From: Pseudomonas batumici
Lineage (GTDB): Bacteria; Pseudomonadota; Gammaproteobacteria; Pseudomonadales; Pseudomonadaceae
Assembly: GCF_000820515.1 (NCBI RefSeq)
Contig: NZ_JXDG01000047.1
Location: forward strand, 1 to 64,000
Direction of reading: 5' to 3'
DNA: 64,000 bases
How positions within the stretch are numbered: position 1 is the first letter of the stretch; each line of letters starts with the position of its first letter. The translations under genes were made by a program, and so were the position numbers. The notes beneath the pieces are model-generated. The model was not told where the DNA came from, ran no database searches, and saw only the letters and a program-made list of their open reading frames with translations. This document shows, piece after piece, positions 17,871 through 27,560 of this stretch.

Positions 17871-20800
17871 TTACCCGGCTTGATCACCGGGCTTGGCGAG
17901 CACCGGGAAAAAATGCTGTTGCGCCGCGGCCAGGTCGATCCGACTGCGATAAATCTGCAACGCCAGGTTGGCATTACCGCCCTGCCCCGTCTGGATTTTC
18001 TTGAAGGCCTTTTCCTGCTCCAGCGACTGGTATTTGCCGCCGAGCTTGCGCTGCTCGAGGGTTTTCAGGTGGCCGGCGCCGAAGGCCGAGTCGAGTGCCG
18101 ACACGCTCGGGTAGTGAAAGTGCGCGTACCACAGCGGCCTGCCGTCCTTGTCGAGCAACGCATACTCCTGCAGGAAGTCATGCTTGCCGAGCGGGATCCG
18201 CTCGCCTTCCTTGCGGATGGTCACTTCGCCCAGCGCCAACAGGTAGTCGATACGCGACATTTCCGGCGGGTTGGCCTTGATCGCGAGGATCCGTGCGTAC
18301 TGCCCGGAAGCCCGCAGTCTCGGTGCCGCGTCACGCAGTTGCCGCACCACCGCCTGGGCATTCCTCACCCGCTCCGGGTTGCGCGGCGGCGTTTGCGCAA
18401 CGCCCAGGAGCTTGTCGATCTCCGTGGCCTGGTGCTCCATGGCCTCGGCCTGCAAGCGCAGGATGTCCTCCTGCGCCCTGGGCGCATTGGAACGCACGGC
18501 CTGCCTCATGACCCGGTCGATCGCCGACGCTTCGTCGTTAAGCAACTGACGCCCGTTGGACACCCGTTTTTCCAGGCCGACCTCGGGCCTGATCACCGCA
18601 GGCTTGGCCGGCTTTTCCGGGACGACGACCGCCTCCCAGAGTCCATCGGCGGTATTTTGCCGGTAGGTCTCGATCACCCGCCCATGGACATCGCTGACCT
18701 GCACGGTCTCTTCGCCATCCGCCGATGGCGGTGACTGGACCTCACCGGACAACACTTGTCGGTGACGCGTACGGATGACCTTTCTCGTGGTCTTTTTCAC
18801 CGATGGGCCGGCAACAGCCCTGGGCGGCAGTTCCCAATCATCGCTGCCCAGCAACAGGCGCAGATCTTCCCGGGTATCCTGGATAACGCCCTTCAGCGAC
18901 GCGAGCACCCGATCCAGCTTTTCCGTGGGCAAGCGACGATCGGTCAGCGTTGCCAGATAGAACTCGAGCTTTTCCTGAAAATCACTGGATTGCTCGACCA
19001 CCGACTCCAGCAACTCGATACGCTCGCCGGCCAACAGTTTGCCCTCCTCAAGGGCATCGAGGGACGAGTAATAGGACACATGCAAGCGCTCGAACTGATC
19101 CCAGATCTCATTGAACAGCTCGAGCCCGAGATGCTCGGGCTCGAGCTCGCCCAGGGCAAAACGGTTCTTCAACTGTGCAATTTTCCAGGCACGGACTTCC
19201 ACCTCGATGGAACCCCAGCCGACGGTTGCAATCACCCTCTGATAGCTTTCGCGGCCGTCGCGTATCTGTCTCAGTTGATCGAGCCAGCCCCGCTGCTCAA
19301 GGGCCCAGTCGACCGCCTTGTCCGTGGCCGCGGCATCAATCTCCCACTCGGCCTGCATAACCGCCGGATCCGGCTGCTCGTCAGGCCGCAGGGAAAGCTT
19401 CAAATAGGGCCGCCCGATTCTTTCCAGCAACCAGGTTTGCTGGGCATGAAGCAACGTCTGCAGTCCAATCACCCCATTTTCCAGCGCATTGATCTGAAAG
19501 GGCCGCACGGCCTTGATCAGCCGGGTATCGGCCATCAACTTTTTGCTCAGGTCCAGTTGTTGGCGGTAGTTCTGCAGATCGGCTTCCAGCAAGGCGGTCA
19601 TCTCGCGAAGCAGTTCGGTTCGACGCTCGTAGGTGACCCGCTTGGCCGTCTCGCCAACAGTCGCCAGCCTCCAGCGCTTGACACTGCTGCTGACCGACGG
19701 TTCGCTATCCTTGATCTGCTGGTTGAGTAATATCAGTGCTCCGCGCTCCTCGTCGAGGGTTTGCGCTCCACGGGCCGGGGCCCGCTTGGGCGGGCTGCCA
19801 CCGCGCAAACGCATATCCAGGCTCCAGCGCCCCTGTTCGTCGCTACGCACCCAGGGTCCGGCATTGCCGTGACCGTCGACGATTCTGATGCCGTCTTCGT
19901 CGGCCTCCCAGGCCACCTCGTAAAGATCGCCCTGGATCAAGGCACACCATTTGCCCTTGCCGGCATCCTCGATATGCACCAAGCCCCGAGCCGGTCCCGA
20001 GTCCGCCACGCGGCCCAGTTCGGCCAAGGCCGATGCCGGCTTGTCAAACCCGCGCAGACGATAGGCGCGAACCCGCCTCATCAGCGAATCGGGGATTGGC
20101 CAACCCGACATTGACCACGCACTCAGTTGGGCATGGGGCAAGTCGGGCAGCCGCGCGATGGTCGGCGCGGGCAACGGCTCCGCGCGCGGCGGCTCAGGCC
20201 TTTGCAACGGCGGCACCTCGGCTTCGTCCGGGGCGGAAGCGGCGCGATAGTGCAGCAGCAGGGCCGCGAGATTGAACAACAGGTCCGCCGCCCCCGCCGA
20301 CTGTTCCGCGCGATTGTCGCTGTCCAGCGCCCGCAGATCGTCATGGCCGATCTTCAGGATCACCAGCCAGCCGAGCACCTCCACCAGACGCCCGACATAG
20401 GGCAACAGCCCGGCAAACGGCAGTTGGGTAATGCCCAGCAACACCTGCCAGGCGCCCTCCTTCCAGTCCGCCCAGCGCTGCTCGGCATTGGACACCGATT
20501 GCCGGTCAGCCTGCTCGACCTGGGCCTTGACCATGGCGGCGAAGATCGCCGACAGAGAGTCACCTTCGACTGAGCCCTCGGCGAGCGTCGCGGGGACGGG
20601 CCTGGACGGTGCCGGCGCGAACTCGTCGCCGCCCAGGAACTGCTGGATATGCGGCGCATCGAAGCCCCCGTGGTCATAACGCTGACGTGCCGTTTCGGTC
20701 ATCCAGGTCAGGACGCTGCGCTGCAGATCGCCGGGCTGGCGGATCGCGGCGAGCAACGCCTGGCGGGTTTCGAACTGGCGCAGCGGCTGTTGCAGGAACA

Positions 20801-22712
20801 ACGGGCGGTACAGGATCAACGGGCCGCGGCTCATATCCCGTGGACCGATAAGGAACATCGCCTGCACCTCGTCAGCCCGCCAGTCGGCCCTGGCCTTGAA
20901 CGCCAGGGGCCGCAGGACGATTTCCACGGCGTCGACAAACCGGCCCGGACCCGCCGGCTGGACCAGCGCCTGCACGTAACGAAAGCCGTCGACGCTAAAC
21001 CCCGACTCGCCCTTGATCTTCAACTCCAGGGCCTGGAGCGGCAAACGCACCCGCCACTGCGCGACGAACAAGGCCTCGCGCCGCCGGGCCTCGGCAATGT
21101 TAGTAATAAGCTGTTCCTTGAGCAGGTCCGGGTAGGCTTGGCCAATGTCGGCGCGGGTCACCAGGCCGCGCAGGTAATCCGGAGTCATCCACTGCGGGAC
21201 GGGCTCCGGCAGCCCGCGCGCTTCGAGGCGAATCCGCATACCGGTATGGCGCATGCCCCCCAGGTTGGCCAATGCCAGTTCCACCAGCGTCATGTCGACC
21301 TGTACCGTGACCTGCGCCTGTTGCGGGTCAAGGGTCTGGGCTGCGCTATAGTCGAGCTTATCGATATTGAGCTTGACGGCATTCGGGTCGATAACGGTGG
21401 CCGTCGGATGGTCCTCGCGCATCAGCGCCTGCAGCCGCCGTGCGGCAAACTCATTGAGGGTACCGATGTCTTCGAGGTAATGCCGGCCTGCGGACTCACA
21501 CTGCTGGCGCGCCAGTTCGCGAAGCAGACCGCTGTAGCTTGAACGATCGGCCACCGAGGCATCCAGCAGCCAGTCCGGCAGCGATGCGCTCGTCAAGCCC
21601 AGGGCCGCCGGGCCGCAACGCTCTTGCCTGAGCACCTGGAAGCGCGTGGCATCATAGGTTCTCGCGGGCACGGCGAACCACCGGCCCGGATCGGTAATGT
21701 CGTTCACCCAACGCTGAAGATGAGCCCTGGCCTCCCAGTCGCCCGGAGGCGTCGCGCTCAGCGCCTGCAATTGATATTCGAGCAAGCCTTTTGCCAGGCT
21801 GTCGCCGATCACTTCGGCGGGTTCATTCCAGCGCCAGACGAGCGACCCCCTGATTTCCAGATTGCGCCCGGCTATCCGGCTGCCGATCAGCATCGCGACC
21901 AGATCGGCACTGTCCGGCTTGCCCTGGCGCAGGCCGCCTTCGCCCGGATGAAAGTAAAGCGGATAGGGCATTGGCTGCAGATTCTCTTCATAGCGCATGA
22001 AGTCGATCACCGGAAACAACTCCGGGTAGCGTCGCCCCTGGGCATCCACGCTGAAAACCCGGGTCTCGAAGGCGCGAATATCCAGCGTCGGGCTTTCGTC
22101 CTGGGCGTCGCCAGGCGAGTAGCCCATGTAGAACGGCAGCCGACTCAGGTCGGGAAGCCCGCTGCGGCCAGGCGTCTGCCCCGGAACGAGCAAGCGTCCG
22201 ATCGCGGCCGCCAGCCGCGCCCAGCGGCTCGGCCCGTGCCCCTCCGGCGATTGATTCCAACGCGCGATCAGTTGCTGTTTCAGGTTTTCCAGCAGCCGTG
22301 ACCGCGCCGCCTGGTCCAGTCGCTTGAGCAGCCCGTCGAGATCGATCGCCAGGGGTTTCTCCGCTGCCGGTGGCTGCTCGCGCCAGAGCAGGTTATGCGT
22401 CTCCAGACGCAAGCTCCTGGAAGCCCCCCAGACCGGGACCCGCAGGGCGAAGCGCTCGACCATGACCTCACTGAGGCTGTAGTAATGATGCCCTGCCGGG
22501 GCACCGTCGATACCCTCGGCCAATACCCAATAGGGCACGGCGAGGCGCACCCGCTCGGCCGACAGGTCGAATTCGGCATAGTGTTCGTCCAACACGCCCT
22601 GGACCAGCGGGGTCGCGACCGAGAGCAAAGAGGGAGGGTCGGCAAAAAGTGCTTTGGCGACCAAGGTCGGATGCATGGATGGGCTGTCCGGAACCGGCGA
22701 CTGCGTTGACAT
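17871..22712 (-). CDS. Giant 'dermonecrotic toxin domain'-type protein A (1613 aa)
   Basis: First of two tandem giant paralogs. It has no signal peptide. The N-terminal third contains DUF6543-like segments (for example YYSLSEVMVERF near 75–90). A hydrophobic region lies at about 750–790 (ITQLPFAGLLPYVGRLVEVL). It shares with protein B the motifs DEQGRWSLDMRLR (about 960), TRKVIRTRHRQV (about 1307), FLQEYALLDKDGRPLWYAHF (about 1511–1531) and a common C-terminal helix. GAGGA supports the ATG at 22712. Overall identity to B looks modest, so the duplication is old. Cysteines are scarce. No enzymatic motif is evident to me; toxin or effector function is inferred from family naming only. Confidence 0.8.
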   Translation of the reverse strand: MSTQSPVPDSPSMHPTLVAKALFADPPSLLSVATPLVQGVLDEHYAEFDLSAERVRLAVPYWVLAEGIDGAPAGHHYYSLSEVMVERFALRVPVWGASRSLRLETHNLLWREQPPAAEKPLAIDLDGLLKRLDQAARSRLLENLKQQLIARWNQSPEGHGPSRWARLAAAIGRLLVPGQTPGRSGLPDLSRLPFYMGYSPGDAQDESPTLDIRAFETRVFSVDAQGRRYPELFPVIDFMRYEENLQPMPYPLYFHPGEGGLRQGKPDSADLVAMLIGSRIAGRNLEIRGSLVWRWNEPAEVIGDSLAKGLLEYQLQALSATPPGDWEARAHLQRWVNDITDPGRWFAVPARTYDATRFQVLRQERCGPAALGLTSASLPDWLLDASVADRSSYSGLLRELARQQCESAGRHYLEDIGTLNEFAARRLQALMREDHPTATVIDPNAVKLNIDKLDYSAAQTLDPQQAQVTVQVDMTLVELALANLGGMRHTGMRIRLEARGLPEPVPQWMTPDYLRGLVTRADIGQAYPDLLKEQLITNIAEARRREALFVAQWRVRLPLQALELKIKGESGFSVDGFRYVQALVQPAGPGRFVDAVEIVLRPLAFKARADWRADEVQAMFLIGPRDMSRGPLILYRPLFLQQPLRQFETRQALLAAIRQPGDLQRSVLTWMTETARQRYDHGGFDAPHIQQFLGGDEFAPAPSRPVPATLAEGSVEGDSLSAIFAAMVKAQVEQADRQSVSNAEQRWADWKEGAWQVLLGITQLPFAGLLPYVGRLVEVLGWLVILKIGHDDLRALDSDNRAEQSAGAADLLFNLAALLLHYRAASAPDEAEVPPLQRPEPPRAEPLPAPTIARLPDLPHAQLSAWSMSGWPIPDSLMRRVRAYRLRGFDKPASALAELGRVADSGPARGLVHIEDAGKGKWCALIQGDLYEVAWEADEDGIRIVDGHGNAGPWVRSDEQGRWSLDMRLRGGSPPKRAPARGAQTLDEERGALILLNQQIKDSEPSVSSSVKRWRLATVGETAKRVTYERRTELLREMTALLEADLQNYRQQLDLSKKLMADTRLIKAVRPFQINALENGVIGLQTLLHAQQTWLLERIGRPYLKLSLRPDEQPDPAVMQAEWEIDAAATDKAVDWALEQRGWLDQLRQIRDGRESYQRVIATVGWGSIEVEVRAWKIAQLKNRFALGELEPEHLGLELFNEIWDQFERLHVSYYSSLDALEEGKLLAGERIELLESVVEQSSDFQEKLEFYLATLTDRRLPTEKLDRVLASLKGVIQDTREDLRLLLGSDDWELPPRAVAGPSVKKTTRKVIRTRHRQVLSGEVQSPPSADGEETVQVSDVHGRVIETYRQNTADGLWEAVVVPEKPAKPAVIRPEVGLEKRVSNGRQLLNDEASAIDRVMRQAVRSNAPRAQEDILRLQAEAMEHQATEIDKLLGVAQTPPRNPERVRNAQAVVRQLRDAAPRLRASGQYARILAIKANPPEMSRIDYLLALGEVTIRKEGERIPLGKHDFLQEYALLDKDGRPLWYAHFHYPSVSALDSAFGAGHLKTLEQRKLGGKYQSLEQEKAFKKIQTGQGGNANLALQIYRSRIDLAAAQQHFFPVLAKPGDQAG

Positions 22713-22903
22713 GGTTGACGTCCTCGTTCGAATGATGGGAACGAGTCGTTACCTGACGCACCTGTTGCCCGGCCACGACTCCTGGAGGATTCAACCCCGC
22801 GGAGAAACATCGCGTGCGGTAAACAGATAGGCCCTCTTGCGCCAGAAGGCCCTGTTGGGTACTGACGAATGTGCAGTACCGGGGAATGTGCGGGACGCTG
22901 GCG

Positions 22904-23395
22904 CTACAGGTATTTGTTCCAGAACAGCATCCGGCCGTGCTCCGGATCGAGCTGCGCGCCGCTGAAACCGAACTTCCTGTAGGAGGCCTGGGCCACGGCG
23001 TTGCCTTCCAGTACCTCCAGGGTGATCTTGCAGCAGCCGCGCTGGCGGGCGATGTCCTCGACCTTCTGCAGCATCCTCTGGCTCAGCCCCAAACCGCGAA
23101 ACTTGCTCATCACCACGACGTCATGCACGTTCACCAAGGGGCGACAGGCAAAGGTGGAAAAACCTTCGAAGCAGTTCACCAGCCCCGCCGGCTCGCCACC
23201 GACAAACGCCAGCACACTGAATGCGTGGGGCCGTTTGGCCAACTCGCCGGGCAACTGCTGCAGCACATCCGGTGCCAGGGCCTGACCGCCGCCCATCGGG
23301 TCTTGGGCATAGTGATTGAGCACCAGCGCAATGGCCTCGGCGTGAATCGGGTTGGTGTAGCTCGCTTGCAATACCAGTACGTCCGCAACGTCCAT
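22904..23395 (-). CDS. GNAT-family N-acetyltransferase
   Basis: A 163-aa acetyltransferase. Motif A (VVVMSKFRGLGLSQRML) has the R/Q-x-x-G-x-G/A acetyl-CoA loop. It is followed by VEDIARQRGCCKITLEVLEGNAVAQASYRKFGF and a C-terminal strand. The frame is open to 23515, but GAGGATAAAC before the ATG at 23395 fixes the start. Substrate is unknown. It is downstream of, and co-directional with, the usp gene at 23560, but a 164-bp gap suggests separate transcription. Confidence 0.85.
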   Translation of the reverse strand: MDVADVLVLQASYTNPIHAEAIALVLNHYAQDPMGGGQALAPDVLQQLPGELAKRPHAFSVLAFVGGEPAGLVNCFEGFSTFACRPLVNVHDVVVMSKFRGLGLSQRMLQKVEDIARQRGCCKITLEVLEGNAVAQASYRKFGFSGAQLDPEHGRMLFWNKYL

Positions 23396-23559
23396 GTTTA
23401 TCCTCGCAGAAAGCATCGATCGGGATGATCGAATTTCAGGCCCCCCGATAATAAGCATGCCGGCCCCAGGAAACGAAGGAAAATTCATGCACCGCCCCTT
23501 CGTCAAAACCGGCAAGCCTCGTGCAATCGGCCCGTTTGCTCCGGATGGCAGGCTGGAAC

Positions 23560-24447
23560 TCAGTCAGGCCTGACCGTCAGCACACTGCATTCGGGAATCA
23601 GCAGGGTCCGTTCGGTGGTATCGCCAATCAGCTTGCCCAGGCCCTTGGGCTGGACCGAACCCATCACCACCACATCGATGGCGTTGTCATGGACATAGTC
23701 GGTGATCACACCCACTGGCGACCCCATCAGGAAATGCCGGCATTCGGCTGGCACGCCATAGTCGTCCGCCAGCCTGGCGAACGGCTCCAGCAAGGCGGCC
23801 CGCAACTCGTCGACCCAGACCATGGTGACACTGGGGTCAGCCATGAACGCCGGCGACAGATCGTAGGCATACAGCAAGTGCAGTTCGGCGTTGCATTGCA
23901 GCGCCAGGGCCTCGGCCTCTCGGATGATCTTGCGATTGAACTCGGTGATGCCATCGTCCCCCGTGGAAGTGTCGACGGTCGCCACCACTCGCCGGGGCAA
24001 CGCCGAGGCGATCTGGTTGACCAGGTGCACCGGCACCGGGCTTTCCTGCAGCAGCTGCCAATCCAGCGGGGTAGTGAAGACCCGCTTGAGCAAGGGTTCC
24101 AGGTAGACGTCCTTGATCAGCAGGTCGGGCTTGATCTCGCGGGCGTGGACCAGGATGTCGCGCAATGGATGGGGGCTCCAGATCGCTTCGGTGGTCAACT
24201 GCAAGCCACTGTTGCGCAAACTCTCGGTCGCCCCCTCCAGCCAGATCCGGTATTTGTCCATGTACGTCGCCCGGGCCTGTTCATCCATGCCCGATTCGAT
24301 CAGGTGAATGCGCGGCGGCGGCTGGACCAGCGCGGTGATATGCAAGGCCGCGCCGCTGGCGGTTGCCAGGGCGGCAGCCCGCCTGACAGCCGGAGAATGG
24401 GGCAGGTGCTGATCGGTGATCAGCAGCAGACGCTGGTACTGACTCAT
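23560..24447 (-). CDS. Tandem-domain universal stress protein (ANR-controlled)
   Basis: A 295-aa cytoplasmic protein of two UspA domains (about 1–150 and 155–295). The second ends with the nucleotide-binding VVVMGSVQPKGLGKLIGDTTERTL (G-x2-G-x9-G-S/T type). Such UspE-like proteins support survival under oxygen limitation in pseudomonads. A perfect AAGGAGGT site precedes the ATG at 24447. A perfect ANR/FNR box lies 130 bp upstream. It resembles the second usp gene at 27561 in length, domain order and box spacing, so the two are likely duplicates framing this island. Confidence 0.9.
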   Translation of the reverse strand: MSQYQRLLLITDQHLPHSPAVRRAAALATASGAALHITALVQPPPRIHLIESGMDEQARATYMDKYRIWLEGATESLRNSGLQLTTEAIWSPHPLRDILVHAREIKPDLLIKDVYLEPLLKRVFTTPLDWQLLQESPVPVHLVNQIASALPRRVVATVDTSTGDDGITEFNRKIIREAEALALQCNAELHLLYAYDLSPAFMADPSVTMVWVDELRAALLEPFARLADDYGVPAECRHFLMGSPVGVITDYVHDNAIDVVVMGSVQPKGLGKLIGDTTERTLLIPECSVLTVRPD

Positions 24448-24576
24448 GACATACCTCCTTGGACCGGATGTCTGGGGCGCCAGGCAGCAGGCGACGACTT
24501 CACATGGCATGATTGAAAGTGGTCGCCCGAAAAGAATCGCTCACCCTCGATTCTGCAGTGACCGGCCGACAGGGCC

Positions 24577-24590
24577 TTGATCTACATCAA
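24577..24590. promoter_or_regulatory. ANR/FNR box (perfect)
   Basis: TTGATCTACATCAA is a perfect match to TTGAT-N4-ATCAA. It sits between divergent usp (130 bp from its ATG) and adh. Its position suits activation of usp. Confidence 0.85.
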
Positions 24591-24649
24591 ATACCGACGG
24601 CTGGCCTCCATGGCCGGCATGCAATCCACCGACCCGGTGCGATCTCGAC

Positions 24650-24663
24650 TTGACCTGCGTCAA
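24650..24663. promoter_or_regulatory. ANR-type box upstream of the alcohol dehydrogenase
   Basis: TTGACCTGCGTCAA fits TTGA(T/C)-N4-(G/A)TCAA and ends 65 bp before the adh ATG, the position expected for class II activation (about -41.5 from the transcript start). Confidence 0.7.
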
Positions 24664-24728
24664 ACCGCCGCAAGCGCATTGTCGCAGGATGAACGCTCAA
24701 CCCGGTCCTACTGGTGGAGAGCGAAATC

Positions 24729-25802
24729 ATGGAGATGATGAAAGCGGCGGTATTTGTCGAAAAAAACCGGATCGTGCTGCAGGACAAGCCTGTCCCGCCG
24801 ATCGGTCCCCTGGATGCGCTGATCCGCATCACCACCACGACGATCTGCGGCACCGACGTGCATATCCTCAAGGGCGAATACCCGGTGGCACCGGGGCTGA
24901 CCATCGGCCATGAGCCCGTGGGCATCATCGAAAAACTCGGCTCGGCGGTCAGCGGTTTCCATGAGGGCCAGCGGGTCATCGCCGGTGCCATCACTCCCAG
25001 CGGCCACAGTTACGCCTGCCTGTGCGGCTGCTCATCCCAGGATGGCCCGGACAACGCCCACGGGTTCAAGGCCACCGGCGGCTGGAAGTTCGGCAACCTG
25101 ATCGATGGCTGCCAGGCCGAGTACGTGCGGGTACCCGATGCCATGGCCAACCTCAGCCCGGTGCCGGACGGCCTGAGCGACGAGCAAGTGCTGATGTGCC
25201 CGGACATCATGTCCACCGGCTTCAGCGGCGCCGAACGGGCCGGGATCCAGATCGGCGACAGCGTGGTGGTCTTCGCCCTCGGCCCGATCGGACTGTGCGC
25301 CGTGGCCGGGGCCAGGCTCAAGGGCGCGAGCACCATTATCGGCGTCGACTCGATCAAGGTCCGCCAGGACATGGCGCGCCGCCTCGGCGCAACCCATATC
25401 GTCGACTTCACCCAGGGCGATCCGGTCGAGCAGATCATGGCCCTGACCCGGGGCCGGGGCGTCGATGCCGCCATCGAGGCCTTGGGCATCCAGGCCACGT
25501 TCGAATCGGCCCTGCGCGTCCTGCGTCCGGGTGGCTGTCTCTCGAGTCTGGGGGTCTATTCCTCCGACCTGCGGATTCCGCTGGATGCCTTCAGTGCCGG
25601 GCTGGGGGACAAACAGATCATCACCACCCTCTGCCCCGGCGGCAAGGAACGCATGCGCCGGCTGATGGACGTGGTGGCCTCCGGCAGCGTCGACCTCAAG
25701 CCACTGGTGACCCATCGCTTCAAACTGGACGATATCGAGGCGGCCTATGAACTGTTCGCCCATCAGCGCGACGGCGTCATGAAAGTGGCCATTACGCCGT
25801 GA
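24729..25802 (+). CDS. Zinc-dependent NAD(P) alcohol dehydrogenase (medium chain)
   Basis: A 357-aa medium-chain dehydrogenase. The zinc ligands appear as Cys (TTICGTDVH), His-Glu (IGHEPVG) and Asp (CPDIMSTG). This Cys–His–Asp set is that of the clostridial/Thermoanaerobacter secondary alcohol dehydrogenases, rather than Cys–His–Cys. The Rossmann motif is ALGPIGLCAVAGA. It probably recycles NAD(P)H by reducing aldehydes or ketones when oxygen is low, fitting the ANR box upstream. The in-frame GTG at 24714 lacks a ribosome site; GGAG precedes the ATG at 24729 by about 9 nt. Confidence 0.88.
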   Translation: MEMMKAAVFVEKNRIVLQDKPVPPIGPLDALIRITTTTICGTDVHILKGEYPVAPGLTIGHEPVGIIEKLGSAVSGFHEGQRVIAGAITPSGHSYACLCGCSSQDGPDNAHGFKATGGWKFGNLIDGCQAEYVRVPDAMANLSPVPDGLSDEQVLMCPDIMSTGFSGAERAGIQIGDSVVVFALGPIGLCAVAGARLKGASTIIGVDSIKVRQDMARRLGATHIVDFTQGDPVEQIMALTRGRGVDAAIEALGIQATFESALRVLRPGGCLSSLGVYSSDLRIPLDAFSAGLGDKQIITTLCPGGKERMRRLMDVVASGSVDLKPLVTHRFKLDDIEAAYELFAHQRDGVMKVAITP

Positions 25803-26007
25803 AGCACAACGCCGCCGGTCGGATCGCTCCGGCCGGCGGGCACAGGGTCAGCATGGAACAAGGCCTGGCTGCGCAATCTGCGCAGGGGTGCGTGCTTGAT
25901 TTATCTCGAACAATCGATCACAACTGCTAGGCTCATCCGACGACCACCTGTTTTATCGGTATTCCAATCCGGGACGGACACTCTCCTCCTGATGCAGAGG
26001 AATTCCA

Positions 26008-26763
26008 ATGACCGATTGCAATAACATCAAGCCCAAGCCCGTGGGCCTCAAGTCGGCCTGCGCCAATTGCAGCGTGCTGGAGCTGTGCCTGCCCCTGGGC
26101 TTGAACGACTTCGAAGTCAAGCGTCTGGACGACCTGATCGTGCAGCGCGTGCGGGTCAGGAAAGGCAACACCCTCTACCGCCAGGGCGATCCCCTGCATG
26201 CGCTGTACGCGGTACGCCTGGGCTTTTTCAAGACCACCCTGACCTCCGAGGACGGCCGCGAGCAAGTCACCGGTTTTCAGATGTCCGGGGAAATTCTCGG
26301 CATGGATGCCATCAGCGACGACCGGCACTCCTGCAACGCGGTGGCGCTGGAGGACAGCGAAGTCTGCCCGCTCCAGTTCTCCCAGCTGGAGCGCCTGTCC
26401 CGGGACTTGCCCTCCTTGCAGCACAACCTGAACAAACTGATGAGCCGCGAAATCGTCAAAGACCATAACCTGCTGCTGATGATGGGCAATATGAACTCGG
26501 ACGAGCGCCTCGCCGCGTTCTTCCTCAACCTCTCGCAACGCTTGTCCCTGCGCGGCTATTCGCCGTTCAATTTCATCCTGAGAATGCGTCGCGAAGAAAT
26601 CGGCTCGTACCTGGGCCTGCGCCTGGAAACCATCAGCCGCGGGATCGCCCGGCTGCGCGAACTGGGCCTGCTGGAAGTCCACGCCCGGGAGGTGAAGATC
26701 CTTGATCTGGAGGGTCTGAAGGGGTTGATCGCCGGTTGCGGCCACCATGGCACTCCGCTGTAA
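26008..26763 (+). CDS. FNR/ANR-family oxygen-sensing regulator
   Basis: A 251-aa CRP/FNR regulator with the oxygen-labile [4Fe-4S] ligand pattern. Candidates are Cys4, Cys18, Cys21 and Cys27 (ACANCSVLELC) at the N-terminus and Cys109 (HSCNAVALED). A cNMP-fold domain is followed by a C-terminal HTH with ETISR, the E-x2-SR recognition residues for TTGAT half-sites. It is therefore a functional-looking FNR paralog. The main anr of pseudomonads usually lies near hemN, so this is probably the island-specific copy, as in P. putida, which has several. GAGGAATT precedes the ATG. The neighbours carry FNR boxes and are its likely targets. Confidence 0.92.
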   Translation: MTDCNNIKPKPVGLKSACANCSVLELCLPLGLNDFEVKRLDDLIVQRVRVRKGNTLYRQGDPLHALYAVRLGFFKTTLTSEDGREQVTGFQMSGEILGMDAISDDRHSCNAVALEDSEVCPLQFSQLERLSRDLPSLQHNLNKLMSREIVKDHNLLLMMGNMNSDERLAAFFLNLSQRLSLRGYSPFNFILRMRREEIGSYLGLRLETISRGIARLRELGLLEVHAREVKILDLEGLKGLIAGCGHHGTPL

Positions 26764-26852
26764 CCAGGAACGGGTCAGCGCCTTGCCGAAGCGTCCGAGG
26801 TTCCGGGTTTATCTTGTTTATATCGCACAGCATTCCATGAGTTGTACCGTCC

Positions 26853-26866
26853 TTGATTTGAGTCAA
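26853..26866. promoter_or_regulatory. ANR box upstream of the GNAT gene
   Basis: TTGATTTGAGTCAA fits the pseudomonad ANR consensus TTGAT-N4-GTCAA. It ends 77 bp before the ATG at 26944. Confidence 0.85.
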
Positions 26867-26943
26867 GCGCGAATAGTCGCCGGGGCGTAGAAACAGAACA
26901 CCGATACCGGTTCACGACCACACCCGTTCGAGGAGTTCTGATC

Positions 26944-27513
26944 ATGCCCGAGCTCAATCCCCCTCCCCTGAATCTGCCTGACTTTTCGTCGGTGACAGGC
27001 GAACACTGGATCGAAACCCTGCAGGACGGCAGCCATGTCCTGATCAGGCCGCTGCGCGCCGAGGACCGCGAGCGGGAAAAGGCCTTTATCCAGCGACTGT
27101 CCCCGGAATCGCGCCACCAGCGGTTTCTCGGAGAAATCGTCGATCCCGGCCCGGTCCTGATGAACCAGTTGATGAATGTCGACACCCACAACCGCGTGGC
27201 CTACGTGGCCCTGGCCCATGACAATGGCGTGTTGCAGGAAGTGGGGATCAGCCGCTACGCCGCCTCCGGTGCCGAGCACGAATGCGAGTGTGCCATTACC
27301 GTCGCCGATGACTGGCAACACCGCGGCCTGGGAACCCTGCTGATGAAGCACCTGATCGCGGCGGCACGGAAGAACCACTTCACCCGGATGTACTCCATCG
27401 ACAGCGCGTCCAATGTGCACATGCGCAAGCTGGCCGACGACCTGCACTTCAGCCGCGAGCGCGATCCCGACGATGCAACCCAGGTCATTCATCGGCTCTC
27501 GCTGCAAGACTGA
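26944..27513 (+). CDS. GNAT-family acetyltransferase, ANR-controlled (Pat-like)
   Basis: A 189-aa acetyltransferase. VLIRPLRAEDREREKAFIQRLSPESRHQRFLG is the N-terminal pattern of the GNAT domains found in Pat-type protein acetyltransferases. ITVADDWQHRGLGTLLMKHLI contains the acetyl-CoA loop Q/R-x-x-G-x-G. GAGGAGTT precedes the ATG and a clear ANR box lies upstream. It may acetylate metabolic enzymes as part of the shift to low oxygen. That role is inference from context. Confidence 0.85.
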   Translation: MPELNPPPLNLPDFSSVTGEHWIETLQDGSHVLIRPLRAEDREREKAFIQRLSPESRHQRFLGEIVDPGPVLMNQLMNVDTHNRVAYVALAHDNGVLQEVGISRYAASGAEHECECAITVADDWQHRGLGTLLMKHLIAAARKNHFTRMYSIDSASNVHMRKLADDLHFSRERDPDDATQVIHRLSLQD

Positions 27514-27560
27514 CCGCTCCCGGCGGGGGCCGCTCTGCCCGGTCCTCGCGCGGCACTCGT

